Positions 36,283-47,099 of a DNA stretch of 64,000 nucleotides are shown piece by piece. A program made the position numbers and the translations under genes. Within the stretch, counting starts at the first letter, position 1. Each line of letters begins with the position of its first letter. The notes beneath the pieces are model-generated. The model saw nothing but the letters and a program-made list of their open reading frames with translations. It was not told the origin of the DNA and ran no database searches. Source of the stretch: JAPPLB01 sp965218555 (GTDB taxonomy: Bacteria; Acidobacteriota; Terriglobia; Bryobacterales; UBA6623). The stretch is taken from contig OZ244625.1 of the NCBI GenBank assembly GCA_965218555.1, forward strand, positions 2,108,001-2,172,000, given 5' to 3'.

Positions 36283-37140
36283 GTGTTGATGGCTTGGCTC
36301 AGTGAACCCAAAAAACCCGAGGATTCGTCGGGACCGAAGAACGTCCGCACCGAGGGGCTGTGGATCAAGTGCGATTCATGCCGCGGCACGATCTGGAAGA
36401 AAGATCTGGAAGCCAACCTGATGGTTTGTACGGAGTGTGGTTTCCACTTCAAGGTGGATGCGGAAGCTCGCTTGGCGATGCTGGCGGACGACAGAAAGTG
36501 GGCGTCCTTTGACGACGACTTGCGCACGACGGACGCCCTCAACTTCGTCGACCAACGCTCTTACCAGGACCGCTTGGTCAAGGCGGAGCAGGTTACCGGA
36601 CTCAAGGATGCCGTCATTTGCGCGGAGTTCAAACTCAACGGACGGACGGTCGTTGCTTGCGTGATGGAATATCGCTTCATCGGCGGCAGCATGGGCGTAG
36701 TCGTTGGAGAGAAGATCACGCGGGCGATCGAGCGCGCCGCCGCTCGCAGGCTTCCGGTGATCGTCGTCTCCGCGTCGGGAGGAGCCCGCATGATGGAGGG
36801 GGCGCTCAGCCTGATGCAGATGGCGAAAATCTCGGGCGCCCTGACCAAGCTGGGCGCGGTCCGGCTCCCTTATATCAGCGTCCTCACCGATCCGACGACA
36901 GGCGGCGTCACCGCCTCATATGCCATGCTCGGCGATCTGAACATCGCTGAGCCGGGTGCGCTGATTGGTTTCGCCGGCCCGCGCGTCATTGAGCAAACGA
37001 TCCGCCAGAAGCTCCCCAAAGGCTTCCAGCGTTCCGAGTTCCTCGTCGAGCACGGCATGCTCGACGCCGTCGTCCCCCGCAACGAGTTGAAGCGGTTCCT
37101 GCACCGGGCGTTGGAGTTCTTCTGCGATCCCGTCGAATGA
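36283..37140 (+). CDS. accD: Acetyl-CoA carboxylase carboxyltransferase subunit beta
   Basis: 285-residue component of acetyl-CoA carboxylase, first step of fatty-acid synthesis. It has the N-terminal four-cysteine zinc ribbon (WIKCDSCRGTIWKK … MVCTECGFHFKV) and the carboxyltransferase core with VIVVSASGGARMMEG and GALIGFAGPRVIEQTIRQKL. GTG 36283, TTG 36286 and ATG 36289 are all possible starts; GAGG at 36271 fits any of them. Overlaps folC by ATGA. Confidence 0.95.
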   Translation: MLMAWLSEPKKPEDSSGPKNVRTEGLWIKCDSCRGTIWKKDLEANLMVCTECGFHFKVDAEARLAMLADDRKWASFDDDLRTTDALNFVDQRSYQDRLVKAEQVTGLKDAVICAEFKLNGRTVVACVMEYRFIGGSMGVVVGEKITRAIERAAARRLPVIVVSASGGARMMEGALSLMQMAKISGALTKLGAVRLPYISVLTDPTTGGVTASYAMLGDLNIAEPGALIGFAGPRVIEQTIRQKLPKGFQRSEFLVEHGMLDAVVPRNELKRFLHRALEFFCDPVE

Positions 37141-38462
37141 ACTACGCCGCATCCGTCGAATACCTCCTCTCGCTTCTCGGCGCTTTTTCCGGCTCGCGGT
37201 TCGGGCTCCATCGGATGGAGCGTTTGATGGTCGAGCTGGGCCGGCCCGAACGGTCGTTTCGGCCGATCCACATTGCCGGAACCAACGGTAAGGGCACGAC
37301 GGCCGCGATGATCGCCGCCGCCCTCCGCGCCGCAGGGCAGGCGGCCGGCCTCAATACTTCCCCTCATCTGATGCAGTTCAATGAACGTATCCGGATCAAT
37401 AACACCGACATCGCCGACGACGACTTCGCTACCGCCGTCGAGGAAGTCCGTGCCGCCAACGAATCCATCAGCGATCGAGAAGGCCGCGAGATGCACCCGA
37501 CTTTCTTCGAATCGGTTACGGCTGCAGCCTTCTGTTCTTTTCGCCGAGCCGGGGTCGAGTGGGGTGTCGTGGAGGTCGGTCTCGGCGGACGGCTCGATGC
37601 CACCAACGTGCTCCAGCCGGAACTGACGGTGATTACACCCATCGCTCGCGACCACGAACGCATCTTGGGAGACGGGGTGTGCTCGATCGCGCGGGAAAAA
37701 GCTGGCATCCTCAAACTCGGCTGCCGTTCCGTCGTGGCCGACCAAAGCGACGAAGTTTTGGATGAGATCCGCAGGCGGGCGGGGGAGCTGCAGATTCACC
37801 TCATCGAATCTCGCCAGGCTTGGCGGGCGGAGAGCATTTCGAGCGACCAGGGGTTCTATCGGTTCGAAGCAATCCCTGGGCCGCAAGCGATGGGCCGTCG
37901 AGAGCCCTTCCCGGTCGAGCTGGGGCTCGCCGGAGAGCATCAAGTTACAAACGCCTTGACCGCGATCACTGCGCTCGACCTGTTGGGTGTGGAAACGGGC
38001 GCCATCCGACAAGGACTGGCAGATGTGTCCTGGCCCGGACGGCTCGAACGCCTGCCCGGCAAGCCCGAGTTCCTTCTCGACGCCGCCCACAACCCCGCCG
38101 GGGCCGCGGTGCTGGCGAGTTTTTTAAGGGAACACTGCAGGAACCGGACGATTCATCTCATCTACGGGTCCTCGCAGGACAAGCCTGTGGCGCAGATCGC
38201 CGAGTTGTTGTTTCCGCATGCCGATCGGATTGTTCTCACGGCGTCGCGGGTCACTCGCTCGATCAGCCCCGACGACTTGCTCAAGGTCGTTGAACACCAT
38301 CACAATGACCTCACGGTGAAGCCCACGGTCGAGGCAGCGCTGGAATGGGTCGAGCGCCATGCTGATCGTCGGGACTTGATCGTCGTCTCAGGATCGATCT
38401 TTCTCGTGGGCGAAGCCAAGGCCGCTCTGGAGCAACTCGTCGCGGAGCCGGTCGGTCAGTAA
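37137..38462 (+). CDS. folC: Dihydrofolate/folylpolyglutamate synthase
   Basis: 441-residue Mur-ligase-family enzyme adding glutamates to folates. The P-loop is IHIAGTNGKGTTAAMIAAAL, followed by TSPHLMQFNERIRIN, HPTFFESVTAAAF and GLGGRLDATNV; the C-terminal domain has LDAAHNPAGAAVLASF. All canonical. Translation is coupled to accD through ATGA, a common pairing. Confidence 0.94.
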   Translation: MNYAASVEYLLSLLGAFSGSRFGLHRMERLMVELGRPERSFRPIHIAGTNGKGTTAAMIAAALRAAGQAAGLNTSPHLMQFNERIRINNTDIADDDFATAVEEVRAANESISDREGREMHPTFFESVTAAAFCSFRRAGVEWGVVEVGLGGRLDATNVLQPELTVITPIARDHERILGDGVCSIAREKAGILKLGCRSVVADQSDEVLDEIRRRAGELQIHLIESRQAWRAESISSDQGFYRFEAIPGPQAMGRREPFPVELGLAGEHQVTNALTAITALDLLGVETGAIRQGLADVSWPGRLERLPGKPEFLLDAAHNPAGAAVLASFLREHCRNRTIHLIYGSSQDKPVAQIAELLFPHADRIVLTASRVTRSISPDDLLKVVEHHHNDLTVKPTVEAALEWVERHADRRDLIVVSGSIFLVGEAKAALEQLVAEPVGQ

Positions 38463-38503
38463 GGCCCGCCGGTCAGCAAGGCCGCGGCCAAACAGCACGA
38501 CTC

Positions 38504-39232
38504 ATGTTCAGCTACCTGCGTTCGGTCCTGTGGATGTGCCCGTTGATCGGTGTCGCGACCACCGTGATGGGCACGATCTCACTGGGGGCGTCACTGTTTG
38601 ACCGCAGCGGTCGATGGCAACACAAGGTAGCGGTAGCCTGGGGGCGCATGCTATTGCGGATCTGCATGGTCCGGGTGGAAGTTATCGGCGCCGAGAAGTT
38701 GGACCCACACCAAGTCTACATCTTTGTCTCGAACCACTTCAGCCTGATCGATACTCCGCTGATGTTCGGATCGATGCCCCATGAGTTCCGCATTTTGGCA
38801 CGTCATGGGCTGTGGAAGATCCCTTTTCTCGGTTGGCACCTGAACCGTGCCGGCCACGTGCCGGTCGAACGCGAGAACCCACGGGCGGCGGCGCGCAGCC
38901 TGATCCGTGCGGTGGACAAGATCAAGGAAGGTTTCTCTCTGCTGATCTTCCCCGAGGGCGGCCGAACGCGTCAGTCGACCATGCGGCCCTTCAAGTCCGG
39001 AGCCGCCCGGATCGCGATGCAAGCCGGCTGCCCGATCGTCCCGATGGCCATTGTCGGAACCCGCAAGATCCTGCCGCCCGGTTCCGCCCACCTGCACCCC
39101 GGGCGCGCCGAGCTGCGCATTGGCGATCCCGTCCCGACAGACGTCCTCGCAAACGGCAATGCTCCCAAGATGATCCGGGAAGTCCAGGCGATCGTCGGGA
39201 AACTCTCGGAGCCGCCGGTCGACTGCGGCTGA
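38504..39232 (+). CDS. plsC: 1-acyl-sn-glycerol-3-phosphate acyltransferase
   Basis: 242-residue PlsC-family acyltransferase making phosphatidic acid at the inner membrane. The HX4D motif is NHFSLIDTP (about residue 75-83), glycerol-phosphate binding is GHVPVERENPRAA, and the FPEGGRTR block follows. Hydrophobic helix at the N-terminus. It lies 41 bp after folC on the same strand. Confidence 0.9.
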   Translation: MFSYLRSVLWMCPLIGVATTVMGTISLGASLFDRSGRWQHKVAVAWGRMLLRICMVRVEVIGAEKLDPHQVYIFVSNHFSLIDTPLMFGSMPHEFRILARHGLWKIPFLGWHLNRAGHVPVERENPRAAARSLIRAVDKIKEGFSLLIFPEGGRTRQSTMRPFKSGAARIAMQAGCPIVPMAIVGTRKILPPGSAHLHPGRAELRIGDPVPTDVLANGNAPKMIREVQAIVGKLSEPPVDCG

Positions 39233-39289
39233 GATTGCTCGACACCCGCTGATCGTTGCCCACGCCAGATTCATCCGCTACTATGAATG

Positions 39290-39366
<77 letters not shown>

Positions 39367-39527
39367 CTAAGACACTAACGGCAGTGTAGGTCAGCGCTCC
39401 CGCCGGGCTTCCGTCGCCGGACAATGGGCCTGCAGCCGTTTGGATCAGCCAACTGAAGGCCGCCGCCAAGCGAGCCGCTACGAAGGCTGCCAAACAGCAT
39501 AAGACGGCACCGAAATCGCAGTCCCAC

Positions 39528-39938
39528 ATGGCCGCGAAGCCGGTGCTCCTCTCAGGCGGCAACCCTCAGATCGCGAAAGCCTACGGCAACGCCCCCGTGC
39601 AGGCCTACATCGCGGCCATGCCGGGCTGGAAGCGCGACGTCGGACGCCGCCTCGACGCGCTCATCGAGCGTACCGTCCCCAGCGTGCGAAAGGCAGTCAA
39701 GTGGAACTCGCCCTTCTATGGCATCGAGGGCCAAGGCTGGTTCCTCAGTTATCATTGCTTCACGAAGTACGTCAAAGTGACTTTCTTCCATGGCACGTCA
39801 CTGCGTCCTCTTCCCCCCGGCGAGTCCAAGCAAAAGGAAGTACGCTACCTCGACATCCGCGAGGACGACCAGTTCGACGAAGCTCAGTTCGTTGGTTGGG
39901 CGAAGCAAGCGAGCCAATTGCCCGGCGAACGATTGTGA
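39528..39938 (+). CDS. DUF1801 domain protein
   Basis: 136 residues, YdhG-like/DUF1801: VQAYIAAMPGWKRDVGRRLD, then IERTVPSVRKAVKWNSPFYG and YVKVTFFHGTSL. Function unknown in the family. ATG 39528 is the only normal start, but the same frame is open upstream to about 39393 and reads an Ala/Lys-rich stretch (KAAAKRAATKAAKQHKTAPK) that looks like a genuine linker, so either an unusual start or a lost N-terminus is possible. Confidence 0.78.
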   Translation: MAAKPVLLSGGNPQIAKAYGNAPVQAYIAAMPGWKRDVGRRLDALIERTVPSVRKAVKWNSPFYGIEGQGWFLSYHCFTKYVKVTFFHGTSLRPLPPGESKQKEVRYLDIREDDQFDEAQFVGWAKQASQLPGERL

Positions 39939-40189
39939 GCGGCCAGTGCGCAAGTCCCAAGCGGACTGCGACGCCGTTCACGCCTACGCCGACGGGCCCC
40001 AACGTCTGTCGGGCGCCACTCTGTAAGGCGGCGAACGGACTCACGGAACGTCTTCCTGACGCGTCGTGGCGTGCGTCTTGAACGCACACCATCAGACAGC
40101 ATCCGGGCCGGCGTCACCTCCACGGGCCGCAGTGCCGCGTTGTAGAGGTATTGCGATCCCAACGCGCCCCTTTTTCCTCGCGGTCCTCA

Positions 40190-43100
40190 CTATACGCCGT
40201 CAGATATTTTCGCCGCCCAAGCCCACCAGCGGCTGAAACAAGCGCTTGCAACACCATCTGGCAGTTTCTTCGCCAGCGGACTTGTCAATACCCGAAGCCT
40301 CAACTTACTTTCGCCAAGAACCGGCCGGTCGTCCAGATAATCGTTATCGCGCAAGTATCCTTCCAGGGCGTCCGCACTGCTCTCCCTGAACCCCTTCAGC
40401 CGGGGATCTTTCCTTGACCGCAGCGCCGCGAGAAGTTTCTTCGGATCACCACCCAGTTCAGCAGCAATATCCACAACGTCATCGAGATACCGCTCGCTCA
40501 AGGCACCGTTTTGCACCAGCACGTCACGATCAACGGCCCGGCCTTTCCCCTGATTCCATGCCTCGCAGAACACCTCAAGCAACCTCACCCGCGAATCAAT
40601 TTCGTGAGAAGTTATCGAGCGCGACCCCAGCAGCCTCTCGGCAAGCGGCGTGCCTGAAACCGTTTTCCATTGCCCGGCCTGTTCAATACCGTTCATCAGG
40701 AACTGACGCAGCAATTCCAGTTCGTCCGGCAGCACATAGAAGAAATGCTGCCCTGCATATCCGAGCGCCGGCGCAAATACGGGCACGCGCAGCACGACAC
40801 CGTATTCTTCCGCAGATAACCCATTGGGGGGCGGAACGTCCGGCTTTGGCGGGACTTGAAGAGTGGTCGGATCCGTGACGCTGATCGCTCTGCCGCGGAT
40901 CAACCCCAGATCGATCTCGTCGACGAGCACGCAATTCTCCGCATCGAGCGCCTGGCGAAAACGGTCTCTATCCAGCGGATCGCTGGTCAGGTAAAAAATC
41001 TGTCGTCCTTGGTCGTTCGCAATGCGGCCGAGACTGCGCGCGATAGCTTCGAACCGCGAGGGGTCGCTTTGATCGAGTGCTTCATCAAGGAACAAGGGAA
41101 GCGTTCTTCCCTGCTCGACCTCCTCCGCGAATGCCATACGGGCCGCCAACAGTAGCTGCGCGCGCGTCCCGTCCGACAGTTCATCCAGCTCCCGACCCTC
41201 GCCGCTTCGCAGATCGACCGCGAACAACCGCGGCGACTTGGTGTCCCGGCCCAAACGAAGTTCATAACCGTGATGCGTGAAGGCGGAAAAATGATCTCGC
41301 GCCCGTTGAAATACGCGAGGCTTTTGATTCTGTTCGTATTCCTTCTCCACTGCTTCGACGAGAAACCTTCCGGCCCTGGCGAAAATGGCTTCGTCCCGAC
41401 GGCCCTGCAACTCCGTGCGGGCCTTCTCCCGCCGGGCAATCAGGTCTTGAAGATTGCTGCCGCGCTTGGCTTCGTTCACCTGCGCCTCGATCTCAGCGAT
41501 CTCACTTTGCAATTCTCGCGCCTTTTGCTCCGCAGCCGAGAAATCGTGTTTCAGCCGTTCCAGCGTCGTCCTGTCGCAATTCACCAGTTCGGCTTCGTCG
41601 GCCTTCGCGAGCTCGTCCCGATCGAGGTCGATTTGAGGCTTGAGGCGATTGGCTTTCTCCTTCAACTCACGGTATTGCGGTAATAGCTTAAGAAGCGCCG
41701 TCAGGCCGGGCAGGTCGCCATCATTCAGACACGCTTCTGTATAGATTTGCCGGATCGAATCGAGGGTCTCCTGCTGATCGGCGGAATTCTGCTCCAGGTG
41801 AGCCTCGGCTTGGTTTTCGTCGCCGATCGCCTTCACCAACTGCGCATTACGATCCGAAAGATTGCCGAGGTAGGCCTTCGCGGCCGTAGCGTCCTCCGGC
41901 GCCGGTTCGCCATGGCGTTGGAGAACGTCCGACAGGTGTGAGAGAAGCTGTGCATGTTTTGCTTCGAGTTTATCGACCCGGCCCGATGCTCCTCGGTACT
42001 TTTTCCGAGTTTCACGGAGTTGATCCAGGGCGCGCGCGAAATCGACGAGTTCCGCGTCCGGCGGCATGGGATCGAGTTTGAGGCTCTCCAGCAGATTTTT
42101 TCTCCTTTCGTCAAGCGAGGGTTCCTTCTCGACGACGCCTTGCAACTGACTCTTGAGGTTCTGCCGGTCTACATCTCGATCACGAGCGCGCTGCAAGCGA
42201 GAGTCGATAGACGCAATTTCTACTTCCAGGTTGCGCAACCGTGATTCGACAGGCCCGGCATCCCATGCGTCGGGCGCTTCTAGGTCGAGCCTTGCGAACG
42301 CCTGCTGCGCGTTCGCACGCGAGTCCGAGGCTGCTTTCGTACCGCGTAACAGGATAACCGGCGCCATAATTCCCGCCCCTGCCGCCAGCAGCAATCCGAA
42401 CCATGGGTCGACGAAGACCGCCAGCCCGGCCCCGGCAACCGCCATCGCCACTGCGAGAAGAATCCAGGCGAGCCGCGCCCGAAGCCGATCCCGGAACGTT
42501 TCAGGTTCGGGCGAGCGAAGCCACCATCGCAGCGCGTCAACCGCGCCTCGAAGAGTCTCGAGACGGCCTTGACCGTCCTCGCTGTGTTCGATATGAGCAA
42601 GAAGGTCCAATCTATCTTCGATAACTTTTTTTTCCGTCCGATGGTTCTCGGCGGCGCGCAGGAACTCGAACAACCGGCCGTGTTCTCGGACAGAGAGATC
42701 GACTTCGTCGACATCGCCGCCGCCCAGGGCCGACAGAGCAGCCTTGAGCTCCTCATGACGTTCACGGCGATGCGTCCTCGCGGTCTGAATCTCTGATTCG
42801 ATCTTGCCCAATTCCTCGGCTCTTTGCCGCCAAACGGCGAGTTCCGATTTGTTCACCTCGGCCGGGAGGCGAGAATCGCGCTTGGCTCCGCAGGCAGCGT
42901 CACGTTCGTTCTCCAGGACGCGGGCCCTCTCTTTCAACTCGTCGATCCGTGCCTGGAACCGCTCTATTTGCTCGACCTCTTGGCCGGTAAGGTTCGCGAG
43001 AGCGCCGGGCAGGGCCGCGATTTCTTCAACTACTCCGGCATGCTCTTTTGTACGATCGGCAAGCCCGACCGCTCGTTCGACGGATGGCAGACGGCGAGCC

Positions 43101-43676
43101 TCCGACAACGCGGCTTCGAGCTGCGCCTTCAGTGTCTCCAGCTCATCCGCGCGGCGCTGCAGCCCCAACTGATTTCCCTCCGCTTTCTGCACCTCACTCG
43201 CCGCGGCGTTGAATTCATCCCGCTGGCGGCGACCGTGTCGTCTTGTAACCCCGGAGAAGAAGTTCTCCACGATCCGGTGCAGATCGATGCCGCCCCACAT
43301 CTGACGCCTGATCTCAGTGGCGATGTCTTGCGTGCTGTCCGGGGACGGATCGATTAAATCCCGGAGGCGGAGAAAGAAACAGCGGCGGTTGTGGGACGCC
43401 GGAATGGCCGGCGGCACTCTATCCGCTCCTCCACAACGCCATCGGAGACGTGAGCCGTCGCGTTCCGCCCGCCACGTTTCCCCGTCCAGCTCGAACTGCC
43501 CGGTTACGAGGGTTTGTTCGGTCATCCCAATACAGCCCTTCGACCGCACGGCAAATGCTCGACTTGCCGATCGCGTTCGGTCCGAAAATGATGTAGATAC
43601 CTGCTCCCGCAAATTCGATCTCGAACGGCTGATCGATGCCGGGCAGCCGATCGATGGCGAGCCGCTTCAGCTTCAT
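40190..43676 (-). pseudogene. SbcC/YhaN-like SMC-type ATPase with a frameshift
   Basis: A ~1,160-codon gene. The start MKLKRLAIDRLPGIDQPFEI at 43676 leads to Walker A FGPNAIGKSSICRAVEGL, then the frame fails: the rest (TEQTLVTGQFELDGETWRAE onward) continues in the next frame from about 43520-43530. It includes long coiled coils flanking two hydrophobic helices near the middle (LAWILLAVAMAVAGAGLAVF), the signature DELSDGTRAQLLLAARMAFA and Walker B LPLFLDEALDQ. Internal transmembrane helices suggest the YhaN type rather than SbcC. It overlaps the nuclease gene by ATGA. One base would restore it, so it is either recently broken or a consensus error. Confidence 0.75.
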
Positions 43677-45025
43677 GTTGGATCACCCGGATCATTCCGG
43701 GAAAGCATTGCGTTCAGGGCCATCATGCCGGATCGATAGAGAACCTCGCGCAAAGCCTCGTCAGATAGCGGATCGGTTGCATTCCGATGCTCGTTGACAG
43801 GTGACCAGCGCTCGTCGCGGGCAACATCGGCCAACGCCGCACGAGCTTGTTCCAGCAAGTCCTTCGACTGATCGTCGCCCCGCATGAGGGCCTCCAACCG
43901 CCGGGCCATCAGAGCCGCCGGATCATTCCCTTCGGCGATCTTCGCGAGATCCAGTTTTGGATCCATCGCGGCGATGATCTTGGTGAAGAAGATCGCAGTC
44001 CTGTCGACAACACGTACCGGACCTTTCCACTCGCCGGCAGCAATCCTTTTTTGGATATCTTCATGGCAGGGGCTTGTCCCCGTCAGCCGCGCACGAAGGC
44101 CCAGCGCGCTGGGCGCGGCGGGGCCTGCTTGTGGCGCGATCTGACGGTTGAAGAAGTCTTTCGCCTCGCCCAACAGTTGGTCCGCCACGCCATCGGCATC
44201 TTCGAGCCCTTCGACCGAAACGCAAACAGGCTCCCAGCGCAGTGGCGCAAGCGGGATATGCTCCAAATGCAGCCCGCCTCCATCGCGCACCCTCAGAAGC
44301 CATGGGCCGTGAGGTCCCGTTTCCGATGGATCGAGCCCTACGAGAGAGCCCAGGTAACCCGATGGAGCGGAATCCACGGGGGCGGAAAGGCTATCGATAG
44401 AAGGTTTGTGAATGTGACCGAGAAGCCAGGCATCGTAGCCGGTATCGTTCAGTTCAACTTGCCTGATGGGCGCGTAATGTCCACCGGAAGCGTCGAGATC
44501 GGCATGCAGCAAGCCAATACGAGGAACGCCGCTTGACACCGGCTCGAGCGGCTCCGATAACAGTTGCGCGACCGGACTCTGGCGCACAAACCGCTCGCCG
44601 AACGACCAGCCGATGATCTCGGCGACAGGAACATTGTTCTTTGTTACTGTCCTCGATTCCCATTTGCCACCGGCTCCCAACAACGTGAACCCTTCCAGAA
44701 GGGACGCCAGTCTCGGCAGCGCCTCGACATCATGATTGCCGGCGACGGCGAAAACCTCGATGCCTGCAGCCTGCAGCCGGTTTATGCACTCTTCCAGCGG
44801 CGGCATTGCCTCGAATCTGGCATTGGTGCTTTCGACGACATCGCCCGCGAACAGAACCGCGTCTACTTTCTTATCGATCGCGAAATCGGTGGAACGCTTC
44901 AGCGCGGCCGCCGGCGTCAGCTCTTTCGGATCGATACCCCAAGATGAAACAACGTCCGGGACGCCCGAGCATCTCGTGCCCAAGTGGACATCACCAATCG
45001 CAAGAATTGCAGCGCGATCATCCAT
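43673..45025 (-). CDS. SbcD/YhaO-like metallophosphoesterase
   Basis: 450-residue Mre11-type nuclease: DVHLGTR, FAGDVVES, AVAGNHDVEAL, GLLHADLD and GHIHKPS give the five metal-binding motifs. The C-terminal ~200 residues would contact the partner ATPase. Translationally coupled to the ATPase gene (ATGA at 43673-43676), so together they probably form a DNA-end processing complex. Longer than typical SbcD. Confidence 0.85.
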   Translation of the reverse strand: MDDRAAILAIGDVHLGTRCSGVPDVVSSWGIDPKELTPAAALKRSTDFAIDKKVDAVLFAGDVVESTNARFEAMPPLEECINRLQAAGIEVFAVAGNHDVEALPRLASLLEGFTLLGAGGKWESRTVTKNNVPVAEIIGWSFGERFVRQSPVAQLLSEPLEPVSSGVPRIGLLHADLDASGGHYAPIRQVELNDTGYDAWLLGHIHKPSIDSLSAPVDSAPSGYLGSLVGLDPSETGPHGPWLLRVRDGGGLHLEHIPLAPLRWEPVCVSVEGLEDADGVADQLLGEAKDFFNRQIAPQAGPAAPSALGLRARLTGTSPCHEDIQKRIAAGEWKGPVRVVDRTAIFFTKIIAAMDPKLDLAKIAEGNDPAALMARRLEALMRGDDQSKDLLEQARAALADVARDERWSPVNEHRNATDPLSDEALREVLYRSGMMALNAMLSRNDPGDPT

Positions 45026-45045
45026 CCTGCTTGCTCAAGGGCTCA

Positions 45046-45290
45046 ACGCACCGGCCGCCACGAGCATCAAGCCAGAGACGCCGGCCCCGAGCGCCGGCAA
45101 CGCCGATTGTATCGCCTGGGGGTGCGGCGTGGAGAGGTTCCGAACCCCAGTAGATGCTGAGGATCAATATAGAATGTAACGGCCAGACTCGACAGCACCA
45201 CCGCGCAAATGAATCGACTGCTGGCCACGTTCCATGCGCGCACGCCCAAACGAACCTGCCTCCCTCCGCTCCCGAGCCTGTGCGCAAGAG
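45046..45290 (-). pseudogene. C-terminal fragment of a serine hydrolase (degraded paralogue)
   Basis: The minus strand here matches the last third of the serine hydrolase at 52226-53650 at DNA level (for example CGCCCAAACGAACCTGCC, and the GGTTCCGAACCCCAGTAGAT block in both places). In translation it reads RQVRLGVRAWNVASSRFICA, then after a shift LSIYWGSEPLHAAP. It has no start, the catalytic SxxK part is missing and the frame is broken. It is a leftover of a duplication. The rest of 45026-45509 holds nothing else that I can support. Confidence 0.78.
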
Positions 45291-45509
45291 CGAACCGTGA
45301 ATTTTTCAGAATGCGGTCGCTGCCGTCCGTCCGAATCTCTTTGGTGAGAGCACCAGCGCCATGATCAGCGTTTGTTCGATGATCGGAGTGGCTCTTCGGC
45401 GAGGCGAGGGAACCGGGTAGTTTGCGATGTCTTCCGCCAAGTGTCTTGTAGCATGCCATTCCTGTCACAGGCGCTATGATGACGGGCTCATAGCCGTCTG
45501 GTTTCCGTC

Positions 45510-47066
45510 ATGAAAAGCGTTATGAAAATCGCTCGGTCGTTGATCTGTCTGCTTGTGCTGGCTGTTCCATTTCCAGCTCGACCGGCTGGGCCTGGGCAGC
45601 CGCCGAATATTCTGATGATTGTCTCGGAAGACAATGGCCCCGAGCTGGGTAGCTACGGCGATCCTTATGCCCGGACTCCCCACCTGGACAGTTTGGCGGC
45701 GGCCGGCGTGCGGTTCGAAAATGCCTTTGTCCCCTACTCCGTCTGCTCACCATCACGGGCCGCGCTCCTCAGCGGTTTGCACCCGACTCAGAACGGCCAA
45801 ATCGGACTTGCGACGCACAAATTCGCGATGTATCGCGAAGACACACCGAATATCGTGACGCTGTTGGAATCGGCCGGATACCGCACCGGCCTGATCGGCA
45901 AGCTGCACGTCAATCCGGAGAGCGCTTTCCCCTTCGACTTTCGCGCCATCCTTCGTTCGAATTTCAACCGCAAACACACCGTTCGAGACTACGCGGAGGC
46001 CGCGGCTCAGTTCTTCAGGAAAGCCGGAGATCGTCCGTTCTTCCTTTCTGTGAACTACCCTGACGCGCATTTGCCGTTTCTGCGTCAGGCCAACGGCCGT
46101 CCGGCGCAACCGCTCTCCGCAAACGATGTGAAACCCATGCCTTGGGTTGGAGTGGATTCGGCTCGTATCCGTGAGCAGGTTGCCAACTATTACAACTGCC
46201 TGGAGCGCCTTGATGAGGGAGTGGGGCTTCTGCTGAGCGAACTGGACAAGGCCGAGCTGTCGGAGAACACGATCGTCTTCTACTTCAGCGACCATGGGGC
46301 GCAGTTTCCGCGTGGAAAGGGAACGGTATACGAAGGTGGATTGCGCGTTCCTCTCATCATCCGCTGGCCGGGGCAAGCGAAGGCGGGGACGGTGCGCACC
46401 GAGTTAGTGTCGATGATCGACATCCTGCCGACTGTTCTGAAGGCCGTCGGTGTGCAGACGCCGGCTTCGTTGCCGGGCCGGGCGCTGCAACCATTGCTAA
46501 CCGGAGAGTCACCTTCCGCGTGGCGCCGCTACATCTTTGGATTCACGACCGGATCGATGCCACGAGCATGTTTCGTGCAGCACTCCATCCGCGATGAACG
46601 ATACAAACTGATTTCAAATCCGCGTCCGCATACGGAGAATCTGGATGCCGGAACCTATCTTGACGAGGATCACCCGAATTTCGTCGTGTCCGGAGCCACC
46701 GAGGATGAGCAGTCCGCCGCATCCGCGTTTGTCAAGAAGGCGCTAGAGCGCTGGTCTCGCCCTCCTCGCTATGAACTGTACGACCTGGAGAATGATCCGG
46801 CGGAATGGACGAATCTGGCGGATGATCCGGAACACGCCGAGGAGAGGCTGCGACTCGTCGAGGCATTGAAGGCTTGGCAACGAGAGATACGAGATCCCTT
46901 CCTCGTTCAGGAGAACGTCGATGCTTTTGTGAGCGAGCAACTTACCAACCGCGACCTGGGCTATCGGAGCCGTGATGATTTCCGCTGGTCGTATCTAGAG
47001 GCGTTCCCTGCGTGGAGAGCCATGGATCACGACCAGGAAGCAGTGTCGAGTCCACCGCCAAGGTAA
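45510..47066 (+). CDS. Secreted sulfatase (heparan-N-sulfatase-like)
   Basis: 518 residues with a signal peptide (RSLICLLVLAVPFPARPAG). The catalytic motif is VCSPSRAALLSG with formylglycine Cys; metal ligands in ILMIVSEDNGPELGSYGD and TIVFYFSDHGAQFPRGKG. The SEDNGPELGSYGD opening is typical of the sulfamidase-like branch that acts on glycosaminoglycan-type or similar sulfated sugars. It is full length and the only intact sulfatase within the decaying island. Confidence 0.9.
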   Translation: MKSVMKIARSLICLLVLAVPFPARPAGPGQPPNILMIVSEDNGPELGSYGDPYARTPHLDSLAAAGVRFENAFVPYSVCSPSRAALLSGLHPTQNGQIGLATHKFAMYREDTPNIVTLLESAGYRTGLIGKLHVNPESAFPFDFRAILRSNFNRKHTVRDYAEAAAQFFRKAGDRPFFLSVNYPDAHLPFLRQANGRPAQPLSANDVKPMPWVGVDSARIREQVANYYNCLERLDEGVGLLLSELDKAELSENTIVFYFSDHGAQFPRGKGTVYEGGLRVPLIIRWPGQAKAGTVRTELVSMIDILPTVLKAVGVQTPASLPGRALQPLLTGESPSAWRRYIFGFTTGSMPRACFVQHSIRDERYKLISNPRPHTENLDAGTYLDEDHPNFVVSGATEDEQSAASAFVKKALERWSRPPRYELYDLENDPAEWTNLADDPEHAEERLRLVEALKAWQREIRDPFLVQENVDAFVSEQLTNRDLGYRSRDDFRWSYLEAFPAWRAMDHDQEAVSSPPPR

Positions 47067-47099
47067 CGGACGGGTCGGAGCCCGCAGCGACGAACCGAC

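Noticed and set aside
36870..38090. 406-codon minus-strand frame opposite accD and folC
   Set aside because: Opposes two canonical housekeeping genes; no motif.
45018..45468. Two overlapping minus-strand open frames before the second sulfatase, as real genes
   Set aside because: They are pieces of one broken paralogue of the serine hydrolase; each frame alone covers only part of the match.
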